From the NCBI GenBank assembly GCA_021018815.1, contig JAITYX010000049.1:1674001-1738000 (forward strand): DNA of 64,000 nt, written 5' to 3'. Below the pieces are notes generated by a model. The model was not told the DNA's origin, ran no database searches, and saw only the letters and a program-made list of their open reading frames with translations. This DNA is from Talinum fruticosum. Its lineage: Eukaryota; Streptophyta; Magnoliopsida; Caryophyllales; Talinaceae. A program made the translations under genes and the position numbers. Positions 1 through 10,599 of this stretch are shown here, in pieces; positions within the stretch are counted from its first letter, which is position 1; the number at the start of each line of letters is the position of its first letter.

Positions 1-1031
1 GTTAGAAGCACTAGATATCCTGTCAACTTGTGATTGGAGGTTTTGAATGAGTTTCATTGCTTCTTCCATGGCCTTTTGCTGACTCTCGACCAGTTTTCTT
101 TGCTCTTCCATGGCCTTTTGATGACTCTCGGTTAGTTTTCTTTGCTCTTCCATGGCTTTTTGATGACTCTCGGTTAATTTTCTTTGCTGATCAAGTTGTT
201 CTTGGGTTGATTGAAGTTGTGATTGTAGGCGAGAATAAGCCAGGGAATTGTAGGTAGCACCTATAGAGGATGTTGAGGCTGTAGGCTTCTCGTAGAACAT
301 TATTACGGAATTACCCAATACATAGATGGTTGATTTTTTACTCCACCCACCCGACACCTCCTAGTAGGGGGTCTCCGCCTCTTTGTCCTCTCCTGAATAC
401 CACACTCGGGTCCGGCTGCTTCATATTTTTCCCGCAAAGGAAAAGCATCCATTGTCCATTCAATATGAATATCCCCTACAATTGTCTATTTCACTATATT
501 TGCTTGTAAATGTTTATGGAGATAATATTCTTACCCATAGAGATTTGGACGGTCATCGACGAAAACCTTTCCAGATTAAGCATCTTCCTTACTACGACTC
601 CTCACAAACAATACAGATGGAGTAGGATTGTTCCCTTCCTTGATCTAGGTATACAAAATATGCAATAAAGTTACACAAACTAAATTATGTGTATAAAATG
701 AAAGAAAACCAAAATACTAGAGTTTATACCATTTGGATTGCGAGATCTGCGGTTGAGACTAACCCTTAGCTACATAAGGTTCTCGCTTTTGGGCCTTCTG
801 TCCTATTCTTAAAGCATTGGGCAGATTTTTTTGAAATTCAGAGGTACTTCTTAGGCCCTTCAACCTCTCTCGCCCCTCATCCGACAACCAAGTTATTGGT
901 TTATCATCGGGCCTTTTTCCAGCCTTGCTCGCTAAGTTCCTCAAATTTTTACCAACTTTCTTCTTCCACTCTGCATAGACTTCTTGAGAAAGTTCTGGAG
1001 CCCAAGTATACAATTGCCCTGTTTTACACAA
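1..1031 (-). pseudogene. Ptta/En-Spm-type plant transposase protein (TNPA-like), partial
   Basis: Reading the minus strand from 1031, about 85 codons contain WKKKVGKNLRNLASKAGKRP followed by WLSDEGRERLKGLRSTSEFQ and a basic Q-K-R tail. This arrangement is typical of the plant Ptta/En/Spm transposase family. After a non-coding gap a second block from about 297 to 1 begins with a Ser/Thr-rich stretch and becomes a Gln/Glu/Lys coiled coil with a 14-residue repeat. Such proteins are the second CACTA gene product and are thought to bind subterminal repeats during transposition. The protein continues beyond the left edge. Exon boundaries are not certain. Confidence 0.6.
61..186 (-). repeat. Three 42-bp coding tandem repeats (coiled coil)
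   Basis: Copies begin at 61, 103 and 145 with exactly 42-base spacing. On the minus strand each encodes the 14-residue unit EEQRKLTESHQKAM or a close variant, so the repeat preserves frame and extends a coiled coil. A fourth copy decays after about 187. Confidence 0.8.
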
Positions 1032-1627
1032 ATATTAATAAACATAAATTGAAAATATTAAAAACTACTCATATATATCCAATTGTTTTCAAGTTTTTTA
1101 ACTCAAAAGTCCTCCACAAAAGTTATAACTCTTCTTTAGGGAGATTTGATAAACATGTGCGTTGGCCATTATAGAAACTCTCAATATCATCTCGATATAG
1201 CTCATGACAACTTCGACTTAGTGAACCTGTAATAAAATTATTAAGTCAAATGTAGCCAAAGAATACGAAAAATAAACCAAATTACTAAGACATACCACTA
1301 GTTATCATCATCCTTTGCCAAAACTCTTTTCCTGCAAGCTGCCCCTTGTTGTGAGCTATCTCCCTGTGATGATGATGATTGAGCTCGGACTATAGCTTGA
1401 TCGGCCCCAACATTGGAATCGGAACCGAAGTAGGCGTACCATGATTTAGCGCAAAACCTTTTGTTCGAGGCATACTTGTATATACAACGAATAATGTCAT
1501 ACAAAGAAAATTTAAGTATATATATTCAAAAATAAATTAATATACACAAAAAAATCATAACATAGATCGTTTGGTTATCAATGTCACGAGATTACAATAT
1601 TACTTCAAAAATCATCATCATCATTAG

Positions 1628-2169
1628 CTACAATGTCATCATTAATGTCATTATACAATAAAAGACTGTCATCATCTCGCCTCCCTTCAAAATTATCATT
1701 GAAATCGTCTTCATTAGCTTCCTCTTTCTTATGTCCTCAAGTTCATTTTCAACTCGTTCTTGGACTCCTTCGAACTCACACAAAGTAGGATGATTTTCAT
1801 TAGTATCCTGTTGGAATGTTGTATCATTGAGTGGTGCTTCAATGATTGATCTTGGTTTTATCTTAATCACCGCCCACCATTGGTTTCTATCGTTTCTTAT
1901 ACTTGGATAAGGGGTAAAATACACTTGCATAACTTGGGATGTCAATACAAATGGATCATACTTTGGGTACTTCTTTGTATGGTTGACATCCACTAATTTA
2001 TATTGTTCATGTATATTAATACCCCTTATAGAATCAAACTATTCACATTTGAACAAAACCGTCTTGTAAGAACGAGAATCCCCAACATACTCTAACTCAA
2101 TCACCTCTTGAAGAATGCCATAATAATGAATGTCATCTACCCCTTTCACGGATACCCCATAGTTCATAC
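1628..2169 (-). pseudogene. CACTA transposase C-terminal DUF4216 domain
   Basis: The minus-strand frame starts near 2169 with NYGVSVKGVDDIHYYGIL, then IELEYVGDSRSYKTVLFKCE, then YDPFVLTSQVMQVYFTPYPS and NQWWAVIKIKPRS. This is the signature of DUF4216, the C-terminal module of plant CACTA (TNPD) transposases. One in-frame TAG follows the FKCE motif where the family normally has Trp, consistent with a TGG to TAG change. The acidic stretch that follows (VENELED) is the usual low-complexity tail. The catalytic transposase_21 part is absent; sequence right of 2215 is unrelated. Domain call is firm from motifs, function is lost. Confidence 0.75.
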
Positions 2170-2215
2170 TAGCCTTATTTTGACCGTATTTATGGGTAGT
2201 TTCCGGTCAGCGTCG

Positions 2216-3196
2216 GATTCTAGGACTCTTAGTTTGCTATTAAACCTTTGAGAATGTTTGGCCTAAGCTTTTAAGAAAGCTAAGCAAAAAGAGAACACTT
2301 AAAGAGTTTAAGAGAATGCTTTGTGTATTGCTTGGATGGTTCACAAATGTGCCCCTTGAAGTTATATACAGGCTTCAACCTCCTTAATAGATGATGAAGA
2401 TCGATTCAACCCAATAGAATAGATCAATCCTTTAGAATTCTCTATACAATTATCCTATTTTTTATGCAAGTGTGTAACATTATAGAACCATACGAAGTAT
2501 CAAAGAAAATTCTCGAGTTACTCTAGCGCATTCCGTGACACCTACCCTGCGCATGCACGCACACACAGGAATTGGCCTGTAAGTGTTGGATAAATTTCTT
2601 TTTGACGTACAAATAGCATTCGCACATAGAGAGGAATGTGGGACAAAGGTGCTTCATTAGTTAAAAAATTCAGACCCACAATTAACGCTCTCTTTCTCAT
2701 TTTCTTGTGAAATTTATTAGTGAGTGTTGGATAAATTTCTTGTTGACTTACAAAGTGTTTTTGTTAACCATGTGGTACTTTGAGTGGAGTAAGTGACTAA
2801 TTTTCCCTCAATGGGGAGATTGAATTTTTGCAAGGGAACTTGGGATGCGCAGGTGCTTCAACAATAAAAATTTGCAAATTCACAATTATCTCTCCCCCTC
2901 TCCTCTGCCTACATCTCATTTCCCTACAACTCCTCCTCTAACCGTCTCCCCTTTCCTCCTCACGCTCAGCAAAAGCCCCAGAAATAACTTTATTTTCCTT
3001 CGGGGAACCTGTGTGAGCTTCTCGCCAAATTATGGATTAAAGTTAATCTGAAATTTTCGGTTCTGAAATGTTGAGTTAGTGTTAACTTCTCATGTCCAAG
3101 TTTTAGGTAGTAATTTGTTGATTTTATGTTATAATTCTCTTATTAGAAAACAAGGTGTTCAAATGGATGTCTTTCTAGAGAACTAGCTTGGGCTAA

Positions 3197-3273
<77 letters not shown>

Positions 3274-3825
3274 TTTAAACTCATAAATCATGAACAATAA
3301 GCCTTGACCCATGAACCTTAAGCCTTAAACCAACGATAATTTTGATATTTAATTATTCAAAAATCATATTAAATAGTTTCTTTAAGCTTATAAATTATTC
3401 ATTTGTTTTTTCTAAGGTAAATAGGTTTTTAACTTTTGTCATGATTTGACAAACTAAAGTTTAGATGTATACATATTGGGCTGGAACATTTTTTGACTGA
3501 AAATAATTCAAGTTTAGATTAGTTTATTATAATCACATGGACGAAGGTTGGTCTTCGGTACTGTATGTACATATTTCTCATCCTACAAGTGTATGATCAT
3601 TATTCTTCCATTCTATCCACTTGCATCAGTACATTATATGAACCTAGCATTTTTAAGATTGTTTACTTGCAATATCATTTATAAAATAACAGGCTTATAA
3701 ACTCTTATTCATAACATAACTTATAAATTATAAGATTACAAGCTTTTACTATTGTCTTCTGCTATATAATTTTATGATATAGTTCCCTATTTTCCTCTTT
3801 TTAGTTGAAAGGTGTTATTTTGAGA
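2216..3825. other. AT-rich intergenic stretch with degenerate local duplications
   Basis: I see no gene. A block of about 35 bases (GTGTTGGATAAATTTCTT then TTGAC.TACAAA) occurs at 2582-2618 and again at 2721-2755, each followed by a GGTGCTTCA..ACAATTA block (2650 and 2850), so a unit of 140-200 bases was duplicated and has decayed. 2880-3000 is pyrimidine-rich. Confidence 0.5.
3201..3271. repeat. (TA)n microsatellite
   Basis: About 35 uninterrupted TA units. Its length is likely variable between individuals. Confidence 0.95.
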
Positions 3826-4384
3826 AAATAAAGTTTGGATTAGTCTAAGATATATATAGTTTATACTATTGCTAGTCCATGAAATTACCATCGCCCACCC
3901 TTAATCCAAAGCCCACTGTGATTGTAGACCTAATGACCGCCATCATAAGGCTCGTGGGTGGATGACATGTTGAATGACTTTCCTTGTCAACCAACGAGTG
4001 ATTGGTGGCTGGCATTAGGCCTGAAACACTTAACCAACTTGGTGAAACTCCTTCTCTATTGTCCCACCTCCTTATCTCCTATCCCAATACAATCACAATC
4101 TTTGCTAATTGGTCAATTTTCGTTGGCTTTGCTGCCGAAACCTAGGCATCATAAACCCCATCGGAGAAAAGCTTGATTTTGTTGTTCGGTGGACAACAAC
4201 TGTTATTTTAAGGTTTCCGTTTGTCAGCGAGTCGTATAAGGACGACACTTGGGCAAGGTGACACTAGATATAGGGTTTCACTGGGGTTGGAACAGGTGGT
4301 TAGATTGAAGATGATGTGACATACTTTGGACCTTTAGATTAAATTTTAATGGTTCAGAATAATAGTTTATAGTTTTCATTCCAA

Positions 4385-4415
<31 letters not shown>

Positions 4416-5033
4416 CTTTAAAATGTGCGACATCATTTTGAATATAACCACCTAACCCAACCCCCTCTCACCCCAGTGAAACCTCATAGCCACTGTCACC
4501 ATGCCCAAGTGGCACCACTATACGTCTTCTTGGTAGATCGGAACCCCGGAATGATGGTCATTGTCCATCGGCGAACCATTAATCTATTCTTAAGCTCTGA
4601 AAAACTAATTTGCCCTAAACCTCCATGTTCACCGACAAAATCACACTTTTCTAGAATAGGGTTCATGCTTCCTAGGTTAACTTGCATTTTCTTAGGATTT
4701 TTCATTCTATTTGGCACCGAAGTTGGTGAAAATTAATTGATTGCAAAGAACATGATGGTGGTAGGATGAGAGATATGGAGGTGGGACAACGGAGAAAGAA
4801 TGTCACCAAGTTGGGAAACCGTAGGTGTAATGATGACCACCACGCGATTCGCGAGTCAACAAGGAAATTCGATCAATATCTCGCCGTCCACCGATGAGCC
4901 TCATGATTGCGGTATTAGGTCCACACTCACGGTGGGTTTTGAATTAAGGGTGGACCACGGTGATGTGGTGAACCAGCGTGGCTCGGGGTGATCATCACCA
5001 CCTATACCTCACATCGAGACTCCAAACTAACGT
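3826..5033. repeat. Long imperfect inverted repeat (foldback element)
   Basis: The left arm (about 3826-4330) matches the reverse complement of the right arm (about 4425-5033). Matching anchors include CCACCCTTAAT..AAAGCCCAC (3894), CCAACTTGGTGA (4038), TTGTCCCACCTCC (4059) and GGTTTCACTGGGGT (4274), each met in reverse complement at about 4950, 4810, 4785 and 4475. The left arm lacks about 90 bases present in the right arm. The loop (4331-4424) is AT-rich and holds a (TA)n run. By eye the arms are roughly 75-80% alike. There is no plausible protein. It may be a foldback transposon, a large MITE or an inverted duplication; transcripts would form a long hairpin. Confidence 0.8.
4391..4413. repeat. 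(TA)n in loop of foldback
   Basis: Short TA run at the centre of the inverted repeat. Confidence 0.9.
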
Positions 5034-5095
5034 TTTTTCCTCTAAGCCAGGTTCCTTATAGAGTCTATCTATTTTGGTAACAGGAAAGTAAATGG

Positions 5096-6523
5096 TGAAG
5101 GTTTGCTCTTAGAGAGGTTAAGTCACCCTAGAGGGGGTGAATAGGTGATGGAAGATTTTTAAGAAAATACAAACTGTTTTGCAGAGAAAATACAAACTGT
5201 TGACTTAGAAATAGATTCCGAGTCTAGATTGGACTCGGAAAGTGAAATACACAAAGAAATACGTGGAAACCCTCCTGGGGCAGAAAATCACGGACAATGC
5301 TAATCCCAAGCACCAAGTCAAATCCACTAATTGAATCAACAATTACAAGGATTGACTCTTTACTGAATTGCTCCCTTAGACAATTCCTTTATAAGTTTTC
5401 CTAGACTCATAAGTTCTCTTATCCGATCTAGTACTTCTTAACCGAGATACTCTTTATAGTTAGGGACAACTGAGTTGAGTTAACCCTTACAGCTCAATCA
5501 AGGTACTTAGAAAGAAAGTAGAAAGTGTATAACTGATTACAAGACTTTCTTTACAACTCGGAAAGTAAGAAAATACATATTAGGAGTTGTAAGTCGAAGA
5601 TTAAATAAGAATGCACTAAGTAAGTGTTAAGCAATGTGTTCAGCAATCTTTAAGTCTTATGAAGTGGCTTCTATTTATACACAATAAGGCGGAATGACCT
5701 TTGAGTGTTGTTCAGGACTGGTGAGATTCAATAGTCGTTGTAGCAGCTAGTCCGGGTCACTCAAAAAGAATTTGTTGAGATGTAAGTGGTGATTCTTGGC
5801 TCGAAAGGTAGTCCAACCCTCTGGTTGTGATTGAAATCTAGGGTGGAAACAACCTGTAGACTCAAAGTTGTTGTTTACCGAATTGGAAAACAAGTAACCC
5901 CGATACGGTCTCTAAGCCAATAGTTAGTTTCTGTCTGCTGGTGTTTAACAACTAGAAATAGGATGCTTTTGTATTTCAAAATAGATTAAGCTTGTTTAAA
6001 CAATCTACAAAAGAAAATCAAAGTGGTACTCAAAGTATAAAAATACTTTGGTCCATAGTTAGGCAAAGATAATAATTAAATCAAAGTAATTAAGCACTTA
6101 ATTGTCTTTAGCCTAAAAGAATAAAACTTTTTAGTCTACTATTCATTAGGTTCAAATTCCATCTTGAGTCAATCCTTAAAATGATCAAGTCGAAATAATA
6201 AAATATCAAAATACATAAACTTGATCAAGTAAATAATTCTCAATAAATAAGCCGACTTAGAAATTAGAATTAACGCATTAATTCATTTTCACTTGAAACA
6301 TGAAGTCATTGCTCGGAATAAAAGTGCTTGAGAATTTATTTACTCATGTCATTGCTTTGAGTGGTGTCCGAGTGGGTCGAAACAAAGTTAAGAATGTTAT
6401 ACTTGATGAGTGGTTTCTAAGTGGGTCGGAATAGGATGAAAAGTTAGATATGAGTTTCTTAAAAACTTAGAATAAGTTAGAATTAAAACTATAGAGAGAT
6501 AGAGAGTTATACCTAAGTTTTAA
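5096..6523 (-). repeat. LTR of fragment A (3' LTR, 1428 bp)
   Basis: The LTR end reads TGAAGGTTTGCTC on the plus strand at 5096, the reverse complement of the family 3' end. The other end is fixed by the polypurine tract and reads TTAAAACTT where other copies have TGAAGACTC. It carries the conserved terminal hairpin block (5120-5150) and the R/U5 block with the tract AGTTAACCCTTACA around 5480. Confidence 0.85.
5671..5680 (-). promoter_or_regulatory. LTR TATA box (A)
   Basis: The minus strand reads GTATAAATAG followed by AAGCCACTTC, the TATA context shared by all LTR copies in this window. Confidence 0.7.
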
Positions 6524-6536
6524 ATCTCCCCTTTTT
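6524..6536 (-). promoter_or_regulatory. Polypurine tract (A)
   Basis: The minus strand reads AAAAAGGGGAGAT directly before the 3' LTR, as in elements F and H. It primes plus-strand synthesis. Confidence 0.85.
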
Positions 6537-7025
6537 GATGAAAGACATTCCATACTTAAGATAAAACTAATAAGTTCAGAGAGTTAAGTTTTCATAGAGA
6601 ATTGATTAGAGCATAGAGTATTAATTAGATCAAGAAAAAAAATTATGAATATTTATCAGTTCAGCTCAAATCAAAACATAACTCGTAACATATGTATCTT
6701 GAAAAATCAGAGCAAAGTTGTTAAAGAGTAAGAAATAATACATTAGAGTAAATATGAACCATCTACTCGGAAATATATATGCTCGTAAATAAGCGAATTT
6801 CATTCATTGCAAGACACTTTTATACAAGAACCAAAAAAACTCGAGAAAACAACCAAGGGAAAAACTCCCCTAAACCAAACATTTATTTTTCTATCTTTTC
6901 TCTCTCCCCATGCATTTCGACAAAAATAACAAAATGAGGAAGGAAAGACTAAGTAGATACGGAAGATGTTGGACAAACAAAAATAAAAGAAAACCGAGTT
7001 TGAAATCGGGAAAGAGGGCAGTCTG

Positions 7026-7143
7026 TCATGAAGAAGAAGAACGAGTGGTGCGCCTATGCCTATATGCTTGAGTAGAAGTAGTTGGGCGAGGTGGCATCGG
7101 AATTGGTAGATTTGGCAGTGGAGGGATCCAGGTTCTATGAACC
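7026..7143 (-). pseudogene. ORF3 C-terminal tail (A)
   Basis: 39 codons ending RRTTRSSSS-stop, preceded by a proline-rich run. The same ending (LPP..TSSR.YRR..TTRSS) closes ORF3 in B, D, F and H. The rest is lost at the junction with B. Confidence 0.7.
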
Positions 7144-7881
7144 AAACATGCAGCAACACCGATGAGTAGCAGAATAAAACCGGACTCGGACGAAAAAGGT
7201 AAAGCAAGAGATTAGAAACTCTATCGAGGTATGATTGGATCTCTGCTATATCTTACCTCTAGTAGACCGGACATAATATTTAGTGTATGTCTCGTGTGTA
7301 AGATTTCAAGCTAATCCAAAAGAATCACATCTCACTACGATAAAGAGAATCTTTAGATATCTTGCGGGGCCTTAGAATCTAGGTCTATGGTTTTCGAGAG
7401 ACTCGTAACCGACCCTCACTCGGATACTCAAATGTCTGTCTATGCTGGATATAAGGTTGATAGAAAGAGCACCTAAGGAGCCTTCCAGTTTCCGGGTTAA
7501 TCCCTTATATCTTGGCACTCAAAGAAGTAGAACTTAGTTGCTCTATCAACTACCGAAGCTGAGTACATTGCAGCTAGAGCATGTTGTGCTCGGGTTCTTT
7601 GGATCAAGCAACACTTGAGAGATCTTGGACTTTCATTCAAATCAATCCCAATCAAGTGTGACAATCAAAGTGCAATCAGCATCACTAAGAATCCAGTTCA
7701 ACACTCAAAGACAAAGCATATCGAGGTCGGTATCATTTTCTCGAGAGACCACTATGAGAAAGGTGATATTGAACTTGAATTCATTCCTACCAAACTTCAA
7801 CTAGCTGATATCTTTACTAAGCCATTTAGTGAGGATCAGTTTTGCTTTATTAGGAATGAACTTGGCATGATAAATTCTTGA
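7144..7881 (+). pseudogene. Copia RT C-terminal linker and RNase H (B)
   Basis: Blocks in order: MIGSLLYLTSSRPDI (about 7230), YAGYKVDRKST, STTEAEYIAARACCARVLWI, IKCDNQSAISITKNPVQHSK, KGDIELEFIPTKLQLADIFTKPF, then a TGA at 7879-7881. RNase H degrades the RNA strand during reverse transcription. The Glu of TEAEY and the Asp of KCDNQ are present, but the first catalytic region reads MSVYAG instead of the DADYAG seen in D, so an active-site Asp is lost. A frameshift and stops occur before 7600; from 7615 the frame is open. Confidence 0.85.
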
Positions 7882-7898
7882 TTATGTGTTCTTTCTAA

Positions 7899-9475
7899 GT
7901 GAAATTATCTTGCATGATTGTGTGTTATATATGTCCTTCTAACCCCTCTAAGATCCTTGTCACCCAACACCCGACGATGGATGACAAATTCTTCCCAACC
8001 ACAAAATTCTCGTGGTTGAACCACATCAAAACTACAAGGGTATATAATTTCCTCTGTTTCGGTGAGTTTATTTTTCCGTAACTCGTAGCTGAGTTCTATT
8101 CCAACCTTTCCCGCTCCGAGGTGATCCTCACCTCCAGAGTTCACGATGTGGTGGTTCGTATCAACGTCTCTCTCCTCCACCGCTTATTCAAAGTTTCTTC
8201 TCTTTTCCTCAACAGCAACCCTATCCTCTTCAATGAGGTTGCCGATGAATTCTTCGAGAAATATGCCAAAGAAATCCCCGAGTTAGGCAAAAACTTCTCC
8301 GTGACTCGGATGAAGTCCGAGGCACGTCTTCTTTGTTTCCTACCGATAAGAACCTTCTTCTCTCAAGCATTCCAGACAAAGAGAATCCAAATTCCAAGAT
8401 TCTCAAGGCTTTGTTTGACATACTCGAGGGCTACGATGTAGACTTCTTTCCTGCTATTATCGAGAAAACGGCTTCGTGCCAGCTCATACCAAGAAATCCA
8501 CCCCTCTTCCTTTTGGGGCCCTCCTCACCTTTATCTTCAAACAATTCAAGGACCCGTTCCCTCGGATCCTAATGAGGTTTCGAGGCTGCCATAGTAGTTG
8601 GCGTAAAAGAGCTTCTAGGCTATGGATACAAGGAAACCCAACCTAGTGTCCGGGTCCACAGCTTAGAACCGAGGCAACCCTCTCATCTGCTCTCGGACTC
8701 GGACTCCACTCTCTCTTCCTCCTCCACCTGGCGGTGCTTTCACCTCAGGTGCCCCTTTCTCACTGCGGCCTTGTCCGCCACAATGATAGACAAGCTCTCC
8801 TCCATGTCCACTCGAGATAAAGGACACTCTCCGGTCATTCAAGACTATTCTTCGCCTATGACCATTAACCAAAAGATAGCCCAATCTCAAAATCCGAGAG
8901 CAGTAGGATGTGCTCCTTGAGATGAAAGCCTTGGTTAAGGAGCAACAGGCGTTGATCGAGCTCCTCGGATAAAGGCGCTCCAAAGCAGCTCAGGACCCGT
9001 AAAACTCGGACACATCTCGAAGAGTCCTCGAGCCTCGCCAAATCTCCATCCGGAGAGGCAGCTGAAGAAGAAAAGGAGGTTGCAGCTGAAGCAGCTCCTT
9101 CGAGGAGAAGGACGAAGGCGAGAAGGAAGCATAACGGAAGGAGGAAGAAGAAGGAGAAAAGGAAGAAGCCGAGGGTCACGGTGCTCCCGCCCTCAACCGG
9201 AACTAATTAGGTCGGACAGCCAGCCCGAGTGAGTCGAAGACCTCGCCGATGCTTGGTCGACCAGCCGATAGCGAGCCAAACCTAAGGAAGCACCACCGTC
9301 CATCGAATTCCAAGAGGATCAACCTCTGGATAATCTTGTTCTAGGTCGACCACTTAGAGCTGAGCCCATCCCGTAGATACCGATGCTGCCACCGCCAAGA
9401 TCTTCAACGTCTTCACGTTCATATCGGCGAAGGCATACGACACGTTCATCCGCTTCAACTCGACATGACTCCCAC
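7899..9475 (+). pseudogene. Sirevirus third ORF (env-like / putative plant transposon protein), B
   Basis: The longest preserved N-terminal half of ORF3 in the window. One frame from 7899 to 8441, broken only by a TAA at 8080, includes DDKFFPTTKFSWLNHI, VVRINVSLLHRLFKVSSLFL, FNEVADEFFEKYAKEIPELG and RMKSEARLLCF. A shift near 8340 leads to ILKALFDILEGYDVDFF. Further shifts lead to a Pro/Ser-rich part, an acidic Glu-rich part (about 9000-9170), FQEDQPLDNLV (about 9310) and the closing LPPPRSSTSSRSYRRR. The first half resembles the family Pfam calls putative plant transposon protein (Transposase_32). Sireviruses are known to carry an env-like ORF here. I see no signal peptide or membrane helix. 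Confidence 0.65.
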
Positions 9476-9572
9476 TCCATCGTCTTAATTTTTTTCTCTC
9501 TTTCGTTTTTCATTTTTTGTCCGGACACAAATTGTATCTACTTGAGACATTATTCCCCATTTTGTTGTTTTT

Positions 9573-10176
9573 GCTTAAAGCTACTTTCCATTTTAAGAGT
9601 GTAAGATTCATCGGTGACTGCGTGGTTTACTCACCCCATGAATTTCCCCTTTTCCCTCTCCCAGTGTTGCAGGTACACTCTCGGGCGTGTCTCATACTTT
9701 AACATAAACTAGACTATTGTATGTCGTTTACCATTTGTCGTTTGCTGATTGTTGATTGCTCGAAGTGGCCCCAGCTGACATGCATCCCACATTTCTAAGT
9801 GTTGTAATTTGTATTTTAGTTCATGTAGTTTGTACCAGCTTGTATAATGAACCATTTAGATTGTTTTAAGTTTCATTGCATGATTGGTTGGACTCGGCGT
9901 GTGGCCGTTGAGTTGTATACTCCGAGCGTGTAGCTCGTTAAGTTATATTATGATTTTTATGCAGGGTTTTAAGGCTTTGAGCCTAAGGGATAGTCCATAT
10001 TATAAACGGAGCTCTGCCAAAATTTTTAAAAAATTTTCAAACGCTTTTGGAAAATTTGCTCGATTACCTTAAGTTGGAATTAGAAAGCCAAACCGATACC
10101 TGAATGAGCCTTGGGAGTTCCTTGTGAGGAACTCTGGTGATGTCATACTCCTAGGGTGAGTTTTGGGGTGTTACAA
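9573..10176 (+). mobile_element. Ty3/Gypsy LTR 3' fragment
   Basis: The segment ends GTTTTGGGGTGTTACA, the LTR 3' terminus common to plant chromovirus (Del/Tekay-like) Gypsy LTRs, and contains GCGTGGTTTACTCACCCCATG. No coding sequence. The 5' part of the LTR is missing; the element body is absent. It separates fragments B and C, and its true 3' end abuts the C spacer exactly, so it probably once inserted into C. Confidence 0.6.
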
Positions 10177-10590
10177 AAAGAAGTGACTTTTGGCCTTCGT
10201 TCTTACTCGAAGCTCTAATGGCGAGTCTCGGACGAGTGTGACGTTACGCTCTTCAACGGCTAGAATTCTAACAGCTTTGTTCCAATGGCTAGCTTTCTCT
10301 CGATTGAAACACGCAACAGAGAGAGATAGAGAGAAGAAAGATTTTTGAAAATATTTTTGAAATTCTTCATTTATCTAGATATAATTCCGAAGCTTGATGA
10401 CTATTTTGCTCGAAACTCGGTCTGACTCAAGTATGGTTTCCGAGTGACTCAGTAACACTCAAAGACCTAATAACTAATAGCTCGGCTTCAGTCGGTCAAC
10501 CGATCCATTTGTTATTAAAACAAACATATAACACATAATTATGAAAGGTTAAATTCACTTAGAAATCACATAATCATGTATTAATCATAC
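10177..10590 (-). other. RNase H-ORF3 spacer of element C
   Basis: Non-coding. Read on the minus strand it aligns with 49990-50270 of H and 40059-40200 of F: a dyad of CTGAGT and ACTCGG (10452-10440), GTTTCGAGCAAAATAG, a TC-rich tract, then CCGTTG-type repeats. The TATA part seen in F and H is beyond the truncation. Confidence 0.6.
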
Positions 10591-10599
10591 CAAGCTCAT

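Larger units (their letters stand above)
1..2215 (-). mobile_element. CACTA (En/Spm) transposon remnant, runs off left edge
   Basis: Two CACTA-type coding blocks lie in the same orientation on the minus strand: the DUF4216 tail of the main transposase (2169-1628), followed by a Ptta/En-Spm-type second protein (1031 to the left edge). This is the usual order in CACTA elements. No terminal inverted repeat was found inside the window, so the 3' end lies left of base 1. The right limit is set by loss of similarity near 2215. 300-758 and 1032-1627 carry no recognisable coding block and are probably introns or decayed exons; a 68-codon minus-strand frame at 1298-1504 may be an intervening exon but has no domain I know. 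In-frame stops show the copy is dead. Confidence 0.7.
5096..7143 (-). mobile_element. Sirevirus (Ty1/Copia) fragment A: 3' LTR plus ORF3 tail
   Basis: On the minus strand the order is ORF3 C-terminus (7143-7026), ORF3 3' UTR, polypurine tract (6536-6524) and 3' LTR (6523-5096). All upstream coding sequence is missing: at about 7143 the sequence switches to plus-strand fragment B, a head-to-head junction. The LTR belongs with that of element H (same-length U3, shared 3' end bases), not with the LTR of neighbour C, so A and C are probably different insertions. Confidence 0.8.
7144..9572 (+). mobile_element. Sirevirus fragment B: RNase H plus ORF3
   Basis: Plus-strand piece starting inside the RT-RNase H linker (AAACATGCAGCAACACC, equivalent to 23680 in element D) and ending in the ORF3 3' UTR. 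There is no LTR, primer site or polypurine tract. The RNase H-ORF3 spacer is almost wholly deleted, leaving about 20 bases. Both ends are abrupt switches, to fragment A on the left and a Gypsy LTR on the right. Confidence 0.8.

Noticed and set aside
4425..4736. 103-codon plus frame and 73-codon minus frame in the foldback
   Set aside because: Both lie in the right arm of the inverted repeat, have no domain and are not kept in the left arm.
6800..7207. 135-codon minus frame
   Set aside because: It is an out-of-frame reading of the ORF3 tail and 3' UTR of fragment A plus the start of fragment B.
8663..9179. Minus-strand frames over the ORF3 of B
   Set aside because: They are reverse-strand shadows of the Ser/Pro/Glu-rich ORF3 region; the plus frames match ORF3 in the other copies.
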